A stretch of 64,000 bases of DNA, taken from the NCBI GenBank assembly GCA_020638995.1, contig JACKHM010000004.1, positions 930,001 through 994,000 of the forward strand, read 5' to 3'. Shown in pieces: positions 24,843 to 34,144 of the stretch. Position numbers and translations under genes: made by a program. Each line of letters starts with the position of its first letter. Position 1 is the first letter of the stretch. Origin of the DNA: Planctomycetaceae bacterium. Lineage in GTDB: Bacteria; Planctomycetota; Planctomycetia; Pirellulales; Pirellulaceae. The notes below the pieces were generated by a model. It did no database searches and was not told where the DNA came from. It saw nothing but the letters and a program-made list of their open reading frames with translations.

Positions 24843-26090
24843 TCATGCCGCCTCGAAAAGATTCTCCGAACCGGCACTCTTTCCGATAACAACAATGCCG
24901 TTTTCGCTGACGGTAAAGCCTCGACGGCGGTCCTCTTCGTGGTCGAAGCCGATTTCGATTCCCTGCGGAATGTTGACGCCCTTGTCAATGATTGCCCGCC
25001 TAATTCTGGCGTGCCGGCCCACATCAACGAAATCGAAGAGTATGGAGTCTTCGACGTGCGCATAGCTATTTACACGACACCGGGAACCCAGAATAGAGCC
25101 TTGTACGCTGCCGCCCGACAGAATCGATCCGGCGCACACCACGCTGTCGAGCGCTTGCCCCCGGCGTCCGCCGGCCGCCTCTTCTGCAAATACGAACTTT
25201 GGTGGTGGTACATTGGGACGATGTGTCCAGATAGGCCAGGAGTCATCGTAGACATTTAAAAGCGGGTCGACTTGTACGAGATCCATATTCGCTTCGTAGT
25301 AAGCGTCGAGCGTGCCGACGTCCCGCCAGTAGGCTTCCGACTTTTGGTTCTCGTCTCGGAAAGGGAAAGCGAAGACGCGATGCGAATCGATGATCAATGG
25401 AATGATATTGTGACCGAAGTCATGACCCGCATTCGACTGTGCCGCGTTCTGGCACAACTGTTCATACATGAATCGAGCCGAGAAAACATAAATCCCCATC
25501 GACGCCAAGCACTGCGCGCTGTTACCCGGCATCGATTTTGGTACCAACGGCTTCTCTTGAAAACCGACGATTCGCGAGTCGGATTCGACCTCCATCACGC
25601 CGAATTGACCTGCGGCCGTTTCAACGGGGACTTGTAATGCGGCGACAGTTACGTCGGCGTCATTCGCTTTGTGGAAGTCGACCATCTTACTGTAGTCCAT
25701 CTTGTACACGTGATCACCCGCCAAGATGACAACATAGTCGGGATCTTCTTTCTCGATTGCGTAGATGTTTTGGTAAACCGCGTCTGCGGTTCCGCGGTAC
25801 CAGTTTTCATCAATACGTTGCTGAGGTGGGACGACGTCGATAAAGTCGCCGAGCTCCCATGAAAATAATTTTCGCCACCCTAGGTTGATGTGCCGATCAA
25901 GACTCATCGCCTTGTATTGCGTCAGCACGAGGATCTTCTTCAGGCCACTGTTCAGGCAATTTGAGAGAGTAAAGTCTATGATTCGGTACGCGCCACCGAA
26001 CGGGACGGCCGGCTTCGCGCGGTCTCGCGTCAGCGGTTCGAGTCGCGTTCCCTTCCCGCCAGCCAAAACGACCGTCACGACTCGGTCCAT
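24843..26090 (-). CDS. glgC: Glucose-1-phosphate adenylyltransferase
   Basis: A 415-residue ADP-glucose pyrophosphorylase, which makes ADP-glucose from ATP and glucose-1-phosphate, the committed step of bacterial glycogen synthesis. The nucleotide loop LAGGKGTRLEPLTRDRAKPAVPFGG (about 9-33), NWYRGTADAVYQN, ILAGDHVYKMDY and VGTLDAYYEANMDL blocks are all present, as is a C-terminal left-handed beta helix (about 290-400). The start is the ATG at 26088-26090; the longer frame to 26126 adds an unlike leader. It lies in a minus-strand series between a GNAT gene and a VWA gene, with no glgA or glgB in the window. Confidence 0.95.
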   Translation of the reverse strand: MDRVVTVVLAGGKGTRLEPLTRDRAKPAVPFGGAYRIIDFTLSNCLNSGLKKILVLTQYKAMSLDRHINLGWRKLFSWELGDFIDVVPPQQRIDENWYRGTADAVYQNIYAIEKEDPDYVVILAGDHVYKMDYSKMVDFHKANDADVTVAALQVPVETAAGQFGVMEVESDSRIVGFQEKPLVPKSMPGNSAQCLASMGIYVFSARFMYEQLCQNAAQSNAGHDFGHNIIPLIIDSHRVFAFPFRDENQKSEAYWRDVGTLDAYYEANMDLVQVDPLLNVYDDSWPIWTHRPNVPPPKFVFAEEAAGGRRGQALDSVVCAGSILSGGSVQGSILGSRCRVNSYAHVEDSILFDFVDVGRHARIRRAIIDKGVNIPQGIEIGFDHEEDRRRGFTVSENGIVVIGKSAGSENLFEAA

Positions 26091-26173
26091 GAGAACCTCC
26101 CAATTGAAAACCAAACACAGCTGCAACCTATTGGATATAGTGTCGCGAGTTTTGCGACTATGTCTACCTGGAT

Positions 26174-27133
26174 TTATCGACTTGCAGGCTTTTGAAACGA
26201 AAGGCCTTGATCGACTTCTTCAAAGCCCAGCTTTTGACACACCTCTATTCCCAAGGCGTTTTCGACAGATACTTGAAACTCTACGAGCGTAATTCCGAAG
26301 CCTTGAATCTGGCGGAAGATCTCGCTCACAAAGTGTGTCGCTACCGCACGTGCGTTTTCGGAAGCTGACACAATCATTTCGGTGAAGCCCATTGCGTGAA
26401 CTCCCCAAGAGCTGGCCATTGGTTCGATGTCCCATAAGCGTGCTTCAGCGACCGGTGGCCCTTTAGCTTTGGGAAGCATAACAAATTCCAATCGCTCAAT
26501 AGCTGCGAATCCACACGCCTCCCACCAATTGCGAGGCAGCGAATCAGACTGTTTTACCAACTGGTACTGTCGGCGGACTTGCATCAATTCGCGATCAACG
26601 GGCGGTCGGAACCCCGTCAGCTCACGACGAAATATACGAGTTTGCACGCTTTCGCTGTAGCCTGCGTTACGAAATAACTCGGTGCCGGCGACATCAGAAG
26701 CCAAAATGCCCGACAACTTGCTGCCCCCATACAGTCCGAAATAGAACGGAGCCAATGACTCTGTAGCCCCGCCGTATAACGTCGTTGCCCCACGTTCGAG
26801 CAGGTACCGTTCGCTGTGTGCGAGCAATTCTTGCGAAATCATTTCGCGGTCGCGATGAGGCGAGACGAGCAACAGCGCGGTTGTCCCGGTTGTGTATTCG
26901 ATGCCAGTCAATTCTGCATTCGGCCCGAATCCCGCATGAGCAAAACCAATGGGCTTGCCGCCTTGAACGGCGACCGTGAGCCCCTGCCTATCGAAGAACG
27001 GTCGAGAGTAAACCATGTCGTCGAGAACAGCGCCGGTCATGTTTTGAATTAGCGCATTCGAAATGGGTTGGCTACGCCAAATCTCAGCCAAATCAGGTGG
27101 GTCGCAATTTAAGAATGGGCGATATTCGATCAT
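26174..27133 (-). CDS. Tandem GNAT acetyltransferase
   Basis: A 319-residue protein with two GNAT-like halves. The first (about 1-160) has a strand VAVQGGKPIGFAHAGFG and the pantetheine-binding stretch LLLVSPHRDREMISQELLAH; the second (about 180-315) has VSENALGIEVCQKLGFEEVDQG-type ends. The second half seems to lack a clear acetyl-CoA loop, so it may be a pseudo-domain. Its ATG overlaps the stop codon of the Rieske gene by one base (TAATG), so the two are translationally coupled. The substrate is unknown; small amines or protein N-termini are usual for the family. Confidence 0.8.
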   Translation of the reverse strand: MIEYRPFLNCDPPDLAEIWRSQPISNALIQNMTGAVLDDMVYSRPFFDRQGLTVAVQGGKPIGFAHAGFGPNAELTGIEYTTGTTALLLVSPHRDREMISQELLAHSERYLLERGATTLYGGATESLAPFYFGLYGGSKLSGILASDVAGTELFRNAGYSESVQTRIFRRELTGFRPPVDRELMQVRRQYQLVKQSDSLPRNWWEACGFAAIERLEFVMLPKAKGPPVAEARLWDIEPMASSWGVHAMGFTEMIVSASENARAVATHFVSEIFRQIQGFGITLVEFQVSVENALGIEVCQKLGFEEVDQGLSFQKPASR

Positions 27134-27441
27134 TAGCTAACGTCCACCAACACGCTGTCTCCCTCAATCTTGACCGGAATCTTGGCGTGAAGTAGTGACG
27201 CGCTCGTCTGATGCTGGCCGTTCGTCACATCGAATTGCCATCCGTGCCAAGGACATGTCACGATGCAACCGGAAAGATTACCTTTGCCAAGCGGACCACC
27301 CTGGTGCGGGCAGATCCCGTCCAATGCATGGAATTCACCCTCCACATTATACAGCGCAACAATTCGATCGTTCGCTACAAACTCACGGGCGCTGCCGGGC
27401 GGACATTGTTCAACGGACGCAATCCGAATCCAATTCGACAT
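27133..27441 (-). CDS. Rieske [2Fe-2S] ferredoxin-like protein
   Basis: A 102-residue soluble Rieske protein of the NirD/ferredoxin type. The cluster ligands are in CPHQGGPLG (about 44-52) and CPWHGWQFD (about 63-71). No membrane anchor, catalytic domain or reductase is fused, so it is an electron carrier for an unidentified oxygenase or reductase. It directly precedes the tandem GNAT gene with a one-base start-stop overlap. Confidence 0.92.
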   Translation of the reverse strand: MSNWIRIASVEQCPPGSAREFVANDRIVALYNVEGEFHALDGICPHQGGPLGKGNLSGCIVTCPWHGWQFDVTNGQHQTSASLLHAKIPVKIEGDSVLVDVS

Positions 27442-27599
27442 GGTGCCAGAGATTGAGAACTGCCAAGGTGAAAATGGTCGTGCCAGTATCGGTGAGGACC
27501 AAAGGACGAGTTGATCTTCAGCGTGTTCGCTATCAGCTTACCGCGGGAGTCTCATCTCGGACAGGAGGTCTATCTCTTGAGGTACACAAATGCCGTACG

Positions 27600-28535
27600 T
27601 TATGCCGCGACGCTTCTCCTAGCCAGCATCCGTTTCGGCGGAGTTCCTTTCCAACGGCGATGCAGCCACCAGTATTGATGTGGCGTCAGCCGGATCGCGT
27701 CGCCCAGACGATCGTTGTACCACTGAGTCACTGCGGGTACGCTCCTGACCAGTGAGCGCGATTCCGCCGGGTCCAGGACTCCCAGTAAGCTGATCTTGAA
27801 TTTCATCGGGGCACCGAGGCGAGTAGTCGCCGCTGCAAGCATCGGAGCCCCGCTTGTCAACGGAAATAGAGCAATTGCTTTGTGACACGATGCGGGCCTT
27901 CCCAAGAAGTCGACCCAGCAGCCTTTCTGGCCCGCGAATTGATCACCCAACAGTGACAAAACCCCGCCGCTTTCCAGAACGGCTTGCACCTGTGGCGAAC
28001 TGCCCTTCTTTGGCAAGATGAATTGCCCGTTCGCGCCGCGAAAGCTGTTTACGTAGCGATCGAGATAGGGATTGTCGAGTGTTCTCGCAACGGTAAAGCT
28101 CGGAAAGCCCAATAGTCCAGTGATGAAGCCGCCTAGTTCAAAGTTGCCAAAATGTCCTGTCACTAGCACCGATGGGCGTGGGTCGAGTAGATATTGGACA
28201 ATCTCGCGTCGTCCGCGAAACGATATATGGTCGCGCCAATTGCTGCGGTGAATTTTTCGTGGTGCGTGCGCAATCTCGCACACCATCAGAAATAGATGTT
28301 CCCACATTTGCCGCGAGATTTGTCGTCGCTCCGCCGCCGTCAGGTCGGGAAAGACATTCTTCAAGTTGTCGTCGACAACCGCCCCTCGTAGGCGAAAGCA
28401 ATCGCTCAGCAGGAAAGCCGCCATTCGCGAGAGCGAATGGCACGTTTCAATACGCATCGCTTGAATGATGCAAATCAAGACGCGCAGCGCAGTGTACGCG
28501 AGACAATCAACCACCGGTCTTAAATTCACAGCCAT
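27600..28535 (-). CDS. Lipid A-type acyltransferase (LpxL/HtrB family)
   Basis: A 311-residue membrane-associated acyltransferase of the lauroyl/myristoyl acyltransferase family that adds secondary acyl chains to lipid A, or acts on related lipids. An N-terminal hydrophobic segment is near residues 10-30. The catalytic HxxxxE motif is in TGHFGNFELGG (about 126-136). Further blocks are NVFPDLTAAERR near the start, LLGDQFAGQKGCWVDFLG and the typical end QYWWLHRRWK. The ATG at 28533-28535 is used. It is a stand-alone minus-strand gene; planctomycetes carry lipid A genes, so an outer-membrane role is plausible. Confidence 0.9.
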   Translation of the reverse strand: MAVNLRPVVDCLAYTALRVLICIIQAMRIETCHSLSRMAAFLLSDCFRLRGAVVDDNLKNVFPDLTAAERRQISRQMWEHLFLMVCEIAHAPRKIHRSNWRDHISFRGRREIVQYLLDPRPSVLVTGHFGNFELGGFITGLLGFPSFTVARTLDNPYLDRYVNSFRGANGQFILPKKGSSPQVQAVLESGGVLSLLGDQFAGQKGCWVDFLGRPASCHKAIALFPLTSGAPMLAAATTRLGAPMKFKISLLGVLDPAESRSLVRSVPAVTQWYNDRLGDAIRLTPHQYWWLHRRWKGTPPKRMLARRSVAA

Positions 28536-28835
28536 TCCTTGGGCGTCTGCTCAACGATGGAAGCCAATTGGCCAAACTGACTGCTTGGGACGAATTTGCC
28601 ACAGAAAAAATTACCATTCTCGAACCTTGGGGGGCGAGACGGCGTAGTTCCAATGTAATCTTCGCGGCGGGCGCGAGTGTCGCAAGAAAGGGGGTTTGTG
28701 GGAAGGGCAACCGGACGCAAGTATTGTTTACGGAAAATCAGGTCCCATCGCTTTGCTCTCGCCCACGAACAGAAGATCGCTTATGTTTTCGATGAGTGCC
28801 GCAGAATCGCTGTATTGATTTGAAGGGAGCCGTAC
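28536..28835. other. Divergent intergenic region, acyltransferase / HtrA-like protease
   Basis: These 300 bases hold the divergent promoters of the acyltransferase and the protease genes. Overlapping open frames of 60-75 codons exist on both strands but none shows a domain or signal peptide. A GAAGGGAG at about 28821-28828 is the ribosome binding site of the protease gene. Confidence 0.45.
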
Positions 28836-30050
28836 ATGAAAAACTATCTCCTCGCGTGTGTGTGCTCGGCAGTAGCCGGCGGGACGCTAGCATTTTGGAT
28901 CGGTGGTGACTTTTCGCGGACGGTTGCACATGCCCAGGACGCCACGAACCCTCCCCTCAGTCCGATCATTCAGCCCGGCACAACTTTGATCGATGATACC
29001 AATGCTGCAACACGATCGCGGGTCTCGCCACCGAATGGTTCCCCGCTAGACGACGAGTATACGCCAGACGAATTGGTCAATATCAAAGTATATGATCGCG
29101 CGAATCGCAGCGTTGTCCACATAACGACGCGTACGACTCGGCCAGGCGGATTCTTCATGACAGAAGTTCCAGCCGCTGGCGAGGGATCAGGGTCGGTATT
29201 CGATATGCAGGGACATATCCTCACGAACTATCATGTCATCGAGGGAGCTCGTGAAGTTCGCGTTACGCTGTTCAATGGCGAAACCTACGAGGCGGGGTTG
29301 ATTGGAAAAGACCCGCCCAACGACATCGCAGTCCTCAAAATCAATGCCCCGCAAAAATCTCTCTATCCAGTACAGCTTGGCGACTCAAGCCGGTTGCGCG
29401 TGGGCCAGAAAATTCTGGCCATCGGCAACCCCTTCGGACTCGAACGAACGCTTACCGTCGGTGTGGTGTCAAGTTTGAATCGAGCAATCCCGTCAAAGAC
29501 TGGTCGTCAAATGAAGTCCATCATCCAAATCGATGCAGCACTCAACAGCGGGAATTCCGGGGGACCGTTGCTCAATTCTCGCGCCGAACTTGTGGGGATG
29601 AACACCGCGATTGTGAATCCAAGCCAAAGCGGCGAGAACACCGGCGTGGGGTTCTCGATTCCGGTGAACACCATTCGAAGAGTCGTTCCTCAATTACTGG
29701 AACACGGCCGCGTGATCCGCCCAGTGATCGGGATCGCCAGCGTTTACGAAACCGACCGAGGGCTCGTCATTGTCGATGTGGCCCCCGGGGGGCCCGCCGC
29801 GCGAGCCGGATTGCGAGGTTTTGAGGTTGTGACTCAGAAAGAACAGCGAGGGCCGTTCATTTACGAACGCACCTATGTCGACCGTGAACGTGCAGATCGC
29901 ATCATTTCGGTTGATGGCATTGCCGTTTCTACGGGTGACGAGTTCCAAGACGTTGTTGAAAGCAAGCAGCCTGGCGATCGAATCGTTGTCCGAGTCATTC
30001 GCGACAATCGGGAATTGGATGTCCCGGTTGCGCTCGGTGCCAGCGAATAG
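28836..30050 (+). CDS. HtrA/DegP-like trypsin-type serine protease with PDZ domain
   Basis: A 404-residue exported protease. The N-terminal signal or anchor (about 4-24) ends in an Ala-Asp-Ala-Gln type cleavage region (AHAQDA). The trypsin fold begins near residue 85. The catalytic triad is His in TNYHVIEG (about 131), Asp in PPNDIAVLKI (about 165) and Ser in LNSGNSGGPLL (about 240). A PDZ domain (about 290-400) contains the PGGPAARAGLRG motif and a 35-residue insertion. There is only one PDZ domain, as in DegS/HhoA-type proteases. It acts outside the cytoplasmic membrane in protein quality control. GAAGGGAG lies 7 bases before the ATG. Confidence 0.93.
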   Translation: MKNYLLACVCSAVAGGTLAFWIGGDFSRTVAHAQDATNPPLSPIIQPGTTLIDDTNAATRSRVSPPNGSPLDDEYTPDELVNIKVYDRANRSVVHITTRTTRPGGFFMTEVPAAGEGSGSVFDMQGHILTNYHVIEGAREVRVTLFNGETYEAGLIGKDPPNDIAVLKINAPQKSLYPVQLGDSSRLRVGQKILAIGNPFGLERTLTVGVVSSLNRAIPSKTGRQMKSIIQIDAALNSGNSGGPLLNSRAELVGMNTAIVNPSQSGENTGVGFSIPVNTIRRVVPQLLEHGRVIRPVIGIASVYETDRGLVIVDVAPGGPAARAGLRGFEVVTQKEQRGPFIYERTYVDRERADRIISVDGIAVSTGDEFQDVVESKQPGDRIVVRVIRDNRELDVPVALGASE

Positions 30051-30163
30051 CACCGAGCCAACTTTTGTTGCAATCGGCTCAATATCCCTCCACAGAGGTT
30101 GGGGGCAGTGCCTTGTCTCGTCTATACTAGAGGCGTTACTCACACGCCTGTGGAGACCAGACG

Positions 30164-32593
30164 GTGCCCGCCTTTCCACGCATACTGACTTTGGCCATCA
30201 GCCTCGCCGCAATTGGGCTAAACACGCCCACTGGCCTTTCAGCCGACGATCAACAGGAACGCCTTCGCTTTTTCGAGACGAAGATCCGTCCACTGCTTGC
30301 CGAGCACTGCTACGAATGCCACGGCTCCGATTTGCAAGAGTCGGATCTGCGACTGGACACGACTGAAGGCATACTGTCAGGTGGGGCTTCCGGGCCCGCG
30401 GTTGTGGAGGGCGAGCCTGATCAAAGCCTGATGATGGTTGCGCTAAGTTATCGCGAAGACGATCTCAGGATGCCGCCGACTGGCAAGTTGGACGATGACG
30501 AGATTGCGGATGTACGTCGCTGGATCGAACATGGTGCTGCTCTGCCGAAAGTCGAAGGTGCGATGAAGCCGCGGCGAGGTTCCATCGACATGGAACAGGC
30601 TCGCAAGTTTTGGTCACTCCAACCACCGACAAAGAGTGTGCCACCGACCGTCCAGAATTCGTCGTGGCCGTTAACTCCACTCGATCAGTTCGTGTTAGCG
30701 TTGCTAGAGACCAAACAACTCGAACCGGCACCCGGTGCGGATAGACGCACGTTGATTCGCCGAGTTACTTTCGATCTGATTGGGCTTCCGCCGACGCCTG
30801 CCGAGGTCGAAGCATTCGTTGCCGACTCGTCGCCGGCTGCCTTGCCTCGCGTCGTCGATCGACTGCTGAACTCTCCTCACTATGGCGAGCGTTGGGGGCG
30901 TCACTGGTTGGACGTTGCACGCTATGCCGACTCGAATGGATTGGACGAGAACATCGCTCACGGTAACGCATGGCGTTATCGTGACTATGTCATCAAATCA
31001 CTCAACGCGGACAAACCATTTGACGATTTCTTAACCGCGCAACTTGCCGGCGACTTGCTGCCGGCGACTCAAGAGGACGAGTGGCATGAAAACCTCGTCG
31101 CAACGGGATTCTTGTCGCTGGGGCCGAAGGTGTTAGCCGAAGGCGACGAACAAAAAATGGAAGTCGACATCATAGACGAACAAATCGACACCATCGGAAG
31201 GACGTTCATGGGCTTGACGCTTGGCTGCGCCCGTTGCCACGATCACAAGTTTGATCCGATTCGAACCGACGACTACTACGCCCTGGCAGGCATCTTCAAA
31301 AGTACCAGAACGATGGAGTCGTTTAAGCGTATTGCCAAATGGAACGAGAACTCTATCGCGACAACGATTCAGTGCCGCGAGAAGGACGAAATCGCGGGCA
31401 AGATCGCCGAGTGCAAAACAGCCATCCAACAAGCTACCGATGCAGCGAATTCCGAAGTCAAGTCTAAATTGAGCGACGGCGAGGCGTTGCCTAAAGATGC
31501 TGAATCGCGATACTCGAAGTCGTCGAAAGATAAACTCAAGCGACTGCGCGATGAGTTGGCCACCCTCGAAGCGTCACTGCCCGAATTGCCGACGGCGATG
31601 GGAGTTGTCGATTCGGAACCGACGAACACGAAAGTTCACATCCGCGGCAGCCATTTGTCGCTCGGCAAGGAAGTTCCTCGAGGCGTGCCGGAAGTACTTG
31701 CATTCGACGGGCAGCCAACCATTGGGGAAACGGAAAGCGGGAGGCTCCAGTTGGCCCATTGGCTGGTGCGCCCCGAGCATCCGCTGACCAGTCGCGTGAT
31801 CGCGAATCGGCTCTGGCGCTGGCACTTTGGGAGAGGCTTGGTAGGGTCGACCGATAACTTTGGTCACTTAGGTGATCGACCGGTCAACCAGCCACTGTTG
31901 GACTTTCTGGCCGTCACGCTCATCGAAAGCGGCTGGTCATTGAAAGAGTTGCATCGCGAGATCGTGCTGTCCAGCACCTATCAGATGAGCGGCGCAGACA
32001 ATGCCACCGCAGCGGCAATCGATCCGGAGAATCACCTGCAATGGAGAGCCAATCTGAGACGCCTCGAAGCGGAGTCGATCCGTGATTCTTTGCTTGCTGT
32101 GAGCGGATTGCTGAATACTGAAATGGGCGGATCGATGTTACATGTCGGCAATCGCGAGTTTGTATTTAATCACACGTCCAAAGATGAAACGACGTACGAT
32201 ACCACACGCCGATCGATATACTTGCCCGTTATCCGCAATCACTTGTTCGATGTGTTCTCGCTGTTTGACTACTCGGACGCGAGCGTTCCGACGGGCGATC
32301 GCAGCACTTCGACGATCGCGCCACAAGCTTTGTTCCTGATGAACAGTGACCTGCTGGCGCGAAGCTCGGCAGCATTTGCTGAGCGACTGGCAAGTGAGGT
32401 GTCCACGGGGGACGCAGCTCGTGTCCAACGAATGTATGCCTTGGCCTTTGGTCGCGCACCCTCGGACGTTGAAACGGGCGAGGCACTGGCATTCGTGGCT
32501 GCCGTTGCCGCGAAGACGAGTTCGGCAGATCGCGGTTGGCACGCGTTGTGCCATGTTATGCTGGTCTCTAGTGAGTTCTTGCACCTTAAATAG
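30164..32593 (+). CDS. PSCyt1-DUF1549-DUF1553 planctomycete protein
   Basis: An 809-residue exported protein starting at a GTG (30164) just before a signal peptide ending in TGLSADD. A planctomycete cytochrome domain has CYECHG at about residue 49 and ends with RMPPTGKLDDDEIADVRRWIEHGA. DUF1549 follows (about 165-370), with the conserved GERWGRHWLDVARYADSNG and CARCHDHKFDPI. A charged coiled-coil insert occupies about 400-465, then DUF1553 (about 520-800) has the blocks RLWRWHFGRGLV and TSTIAPQALFLMNSD. It is followed after 12 bases by a DUF1501 gene, its standard partner. These pairs are very numerous in planctomycetes. Sulfated-polysaccharide or other glycan processing has been proposed for them, but no reaction is established. 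Confidence 0.93.
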   Translation: MPAFPRILTLAISLAAIGLNTPTGLSADDQQERLRFFETKIRPLLAEHCYECHGSDLQESDLRLDTTEGILSGGASGPAVVEGEPDQSLMMVALSYREDDLRMPPTGKLDDDEIADVRRWIEHGAALPKVEGAMKPRRGSIDMEQARKFWSLQPPTKSVPPTVQNSSWPLTPLDQFVLALLETKQLEPAPGADRRTLIRRVTFDLIGLPPTPAEVEAFVADSSPAALPRVVDRLLNSPHYGERWGRHWLDVARYADSNGLDENIAHGNAWRYRDYVIKSLNADKPFDDFLTAQLAGDLLPATQEDEWHENLVATGFLSLGPKVLAEGDEQKMEVDIIDEQIDTIGRTFMGLTLGCARCHDHKFDPIRTDDYYALAGIFKSTRTMESFKRIAKWNENSIATTIQCREKDEIAGKIAECKTAIQQATDAANSEVKSKLSDGEALPKDAESRYSKSSKDKLKRLRDELATLEASLPELPTAMGVVDSEPTNTKVHIRGSHLSLGKEVPRGVPEVLAFDGQPTIGETESGRLQLAHWLVRPEHPLTSRVIANRLWRWHFGRGLVGSTDNFGHLGDRPVNQPLLDFLAVTLIESGWSLKELHREIVLSSTYQMSGADNATAAAIDPENHLQWRANLRRLEAESIRDSLLAVSGLLNTEMGGSMLHVGNREFVFNHTSKDETTYDTTRRSIYLPVIRNHLFDVFSLFDYSDASVPTGDRSTSTIAPQALFLMNSDLLARSSAAFAERLASEVSTGDAARVQRMYALAFGRAPSDVETGEALAFVAAVAAKTSSADRGWHALCHVMLVSSEFLHLK

Positions 32594-32605
32594 ACTCGAT
32601 GCCAC

Positions 32606-34030
32606 ATGGACAACAACCTACAACTCAACGTGTTGGACCAAGGCATATCACGCCGTCAGCTGTTGCGCACCAGCGCCGTTGGCTTTGGCAATCTCGCACT
32701 CGCTGCGATGCTAGGGCAAGAGGTTTTGGCAGCGAACCCGCTCGCCCCGCGTACGACACATTTCCCCGCTCGCGCCAAGCGAGTCATATTTTTGTTCATG
32801 AAAGGCGGGCCCTCGCATCTCGACTCATTTGATTTCAAGCCGCAGCTCCAGAAGGACGATGGCAAAGAGTTACCGTTCGATAAACCTCGCGTACAGTTCG
32901 CGCCGACCGGCAACCTTTTGGCGTCTCCGTGGCGATTTCGAAAACGCGGTCAGAGCGGAATTGAAGTCAGCGATTTGTTCCCCAACGTGGCCGAGTGTAT
33001 CGATGACCTTTGCATCTTGAACTCGGTGCATGGTACTAATGCAGCACATGGAGGCGCACTGCTCAAACTGCACACGGGCAGCGACACATTCGTGCGGCCG
33101 AGTATGGGCGCTTGGGTCACCTATGGGCTGGGCACAGAAAACGACAATTTGCCCGGATTCATTACGATCTGTCCGACATTGGCTCATGGCGGTGTCAAGA
33201 ACTGGGGTTCTGCGTTCTTGCCAGCGTATTGCCAGGGAGTGCCGCTAGGCGTGGCCAGCAAGCCTTCGTCTGAAGCGCAGGTCAAATATATTCAGAGCCC
33301 CTCGTGGACGCGAGAGTTGCAGCGAATGCAACTCGATATGCTCGCAAGCGTAAACCGAGAGCATCTCGAAGCAACCGGTCCGAATTCCGCTTTGGAAGCC
33401 CGCATCAATTCATTCGAGCTGGCATTTCGAATGCAATCCGAAGTTCCTCGAATTCAAGATATCGGCGACGAAACGGCGGCGACAAAGCGACTCTACGGTC
33501 TCGACGAACCTACTACCGAAGATTTTGGCCGACAGTGCCTTCTAGCTCGTCGATTCGCCGAGCGTGGAGTGCGTTTTATCCAAGTGACTCACAGTGATAC
33601 AAACGTCCAATGGGATCAACATAGCAAGTTGCGCGAAGGCCATGCGAAGAACGCATTGGAAGTTGATCGTCCGATTGCTGGCTTGCTAAAGGATCTGAAA
33701 CAGCGAGGGTTGCTTGAGGACACTCTCGTCATGTGGGGCGGAGAATTCGGACGGACGCCTGTAGCTCAAGGCAAGGACGGTCGCGATCACAATCCAGAAG
33801 GGTTTTCGATGTGGATGGCGGGAGCTGGAGTCAAAGCTGGGTTCAAGTACGGGGCGACAGACGATTACGGTTATTATGCCGTTGAGAATAAGATGCACAT
33901 CCACGACCTCCATGCGACGCTTCTGCACTTGATGGGCATGGACCATCTGCGGCTGACGCATCGATACGCCGGGCGCGACTTTCGTCTTACCGACGTCGCT
34001 GGCCACGTTCATGAAGGGGTTTTTGCCTGA
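32606..34030 (+). CDS. Tat-exported DUF1501 protein
   Basis: A 474-residue partner of the preceding DUF1549/1553 protein, 12 bases downstream. It has a twin-arginine signal (SRRQLLRTSAVGFGN, about 16-30). Family blocks are FLFMKGGPSHLDSFDFKP (about 58-75), NAAHGGALLKLHTG, QVTHSDTNVQWDQH and the C-terminal WGGEFGRTPVAQGKDGRDHNPEGFSMWMAG, with Asp/His/Glu residues that resemble the metal site of the alkaline-phosphatase superfamily. It is exported folded, which suggests a cofactor. The reaction is unknown; a role in sulfatase-like hydrolysis is an inference from the fold relation. Confidence 0.93.
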   Translation: MDNNLQLNVLDQGISRRQLLRTSAVGFGNLALAAMLGQEVLAANPLAPRTTHFPARAKRVIFLFMKGGPSHLDSFDFKPQLQKDDGKELPFDKPRVQFAPTGNLLASPWRFRKRGQSGIEVSDLFPNVAECIDDLCILNSVHGTNAAHGGALLKLHTGSDTFVRPSMGAWVTYGLGTENDNLPGFITICPTLAHGGVKNWGSAFLPAYCQGVPLGVASKPSSEAQVKYIQSPSWTRELQRMQLDMLASVNREHLEATGPNSALEARINSFELAFRMQSEVPRIQDIGDETAATKRLYGLDEPTTEDFGRQCLLARRFAERGVRFIQVTHSDTNVQWDQHSKLREGHAKNALEVDRPIAGLLKDLKQRGLLEDTLVMWGGEFGRTPVAQGKDGRDHNPEGFSMWMAGAGVKAGFKYGATDDYGYYAVENKMHIHDLHATLLHLMGMDHLRLTHRYAGRDFRLTDVAGHVHEGVFA

Positions 34031-34144
34031 GCGGCGCTCTACATCACTCACCCAGCGTCTGCGGCGTTGCAACGATTACGTTTCAAGCGACTCGACGCCG
34101 TCACCTGACAAAAGTGGCAGCCGACCTCAGTCTCCCAAGAATGC

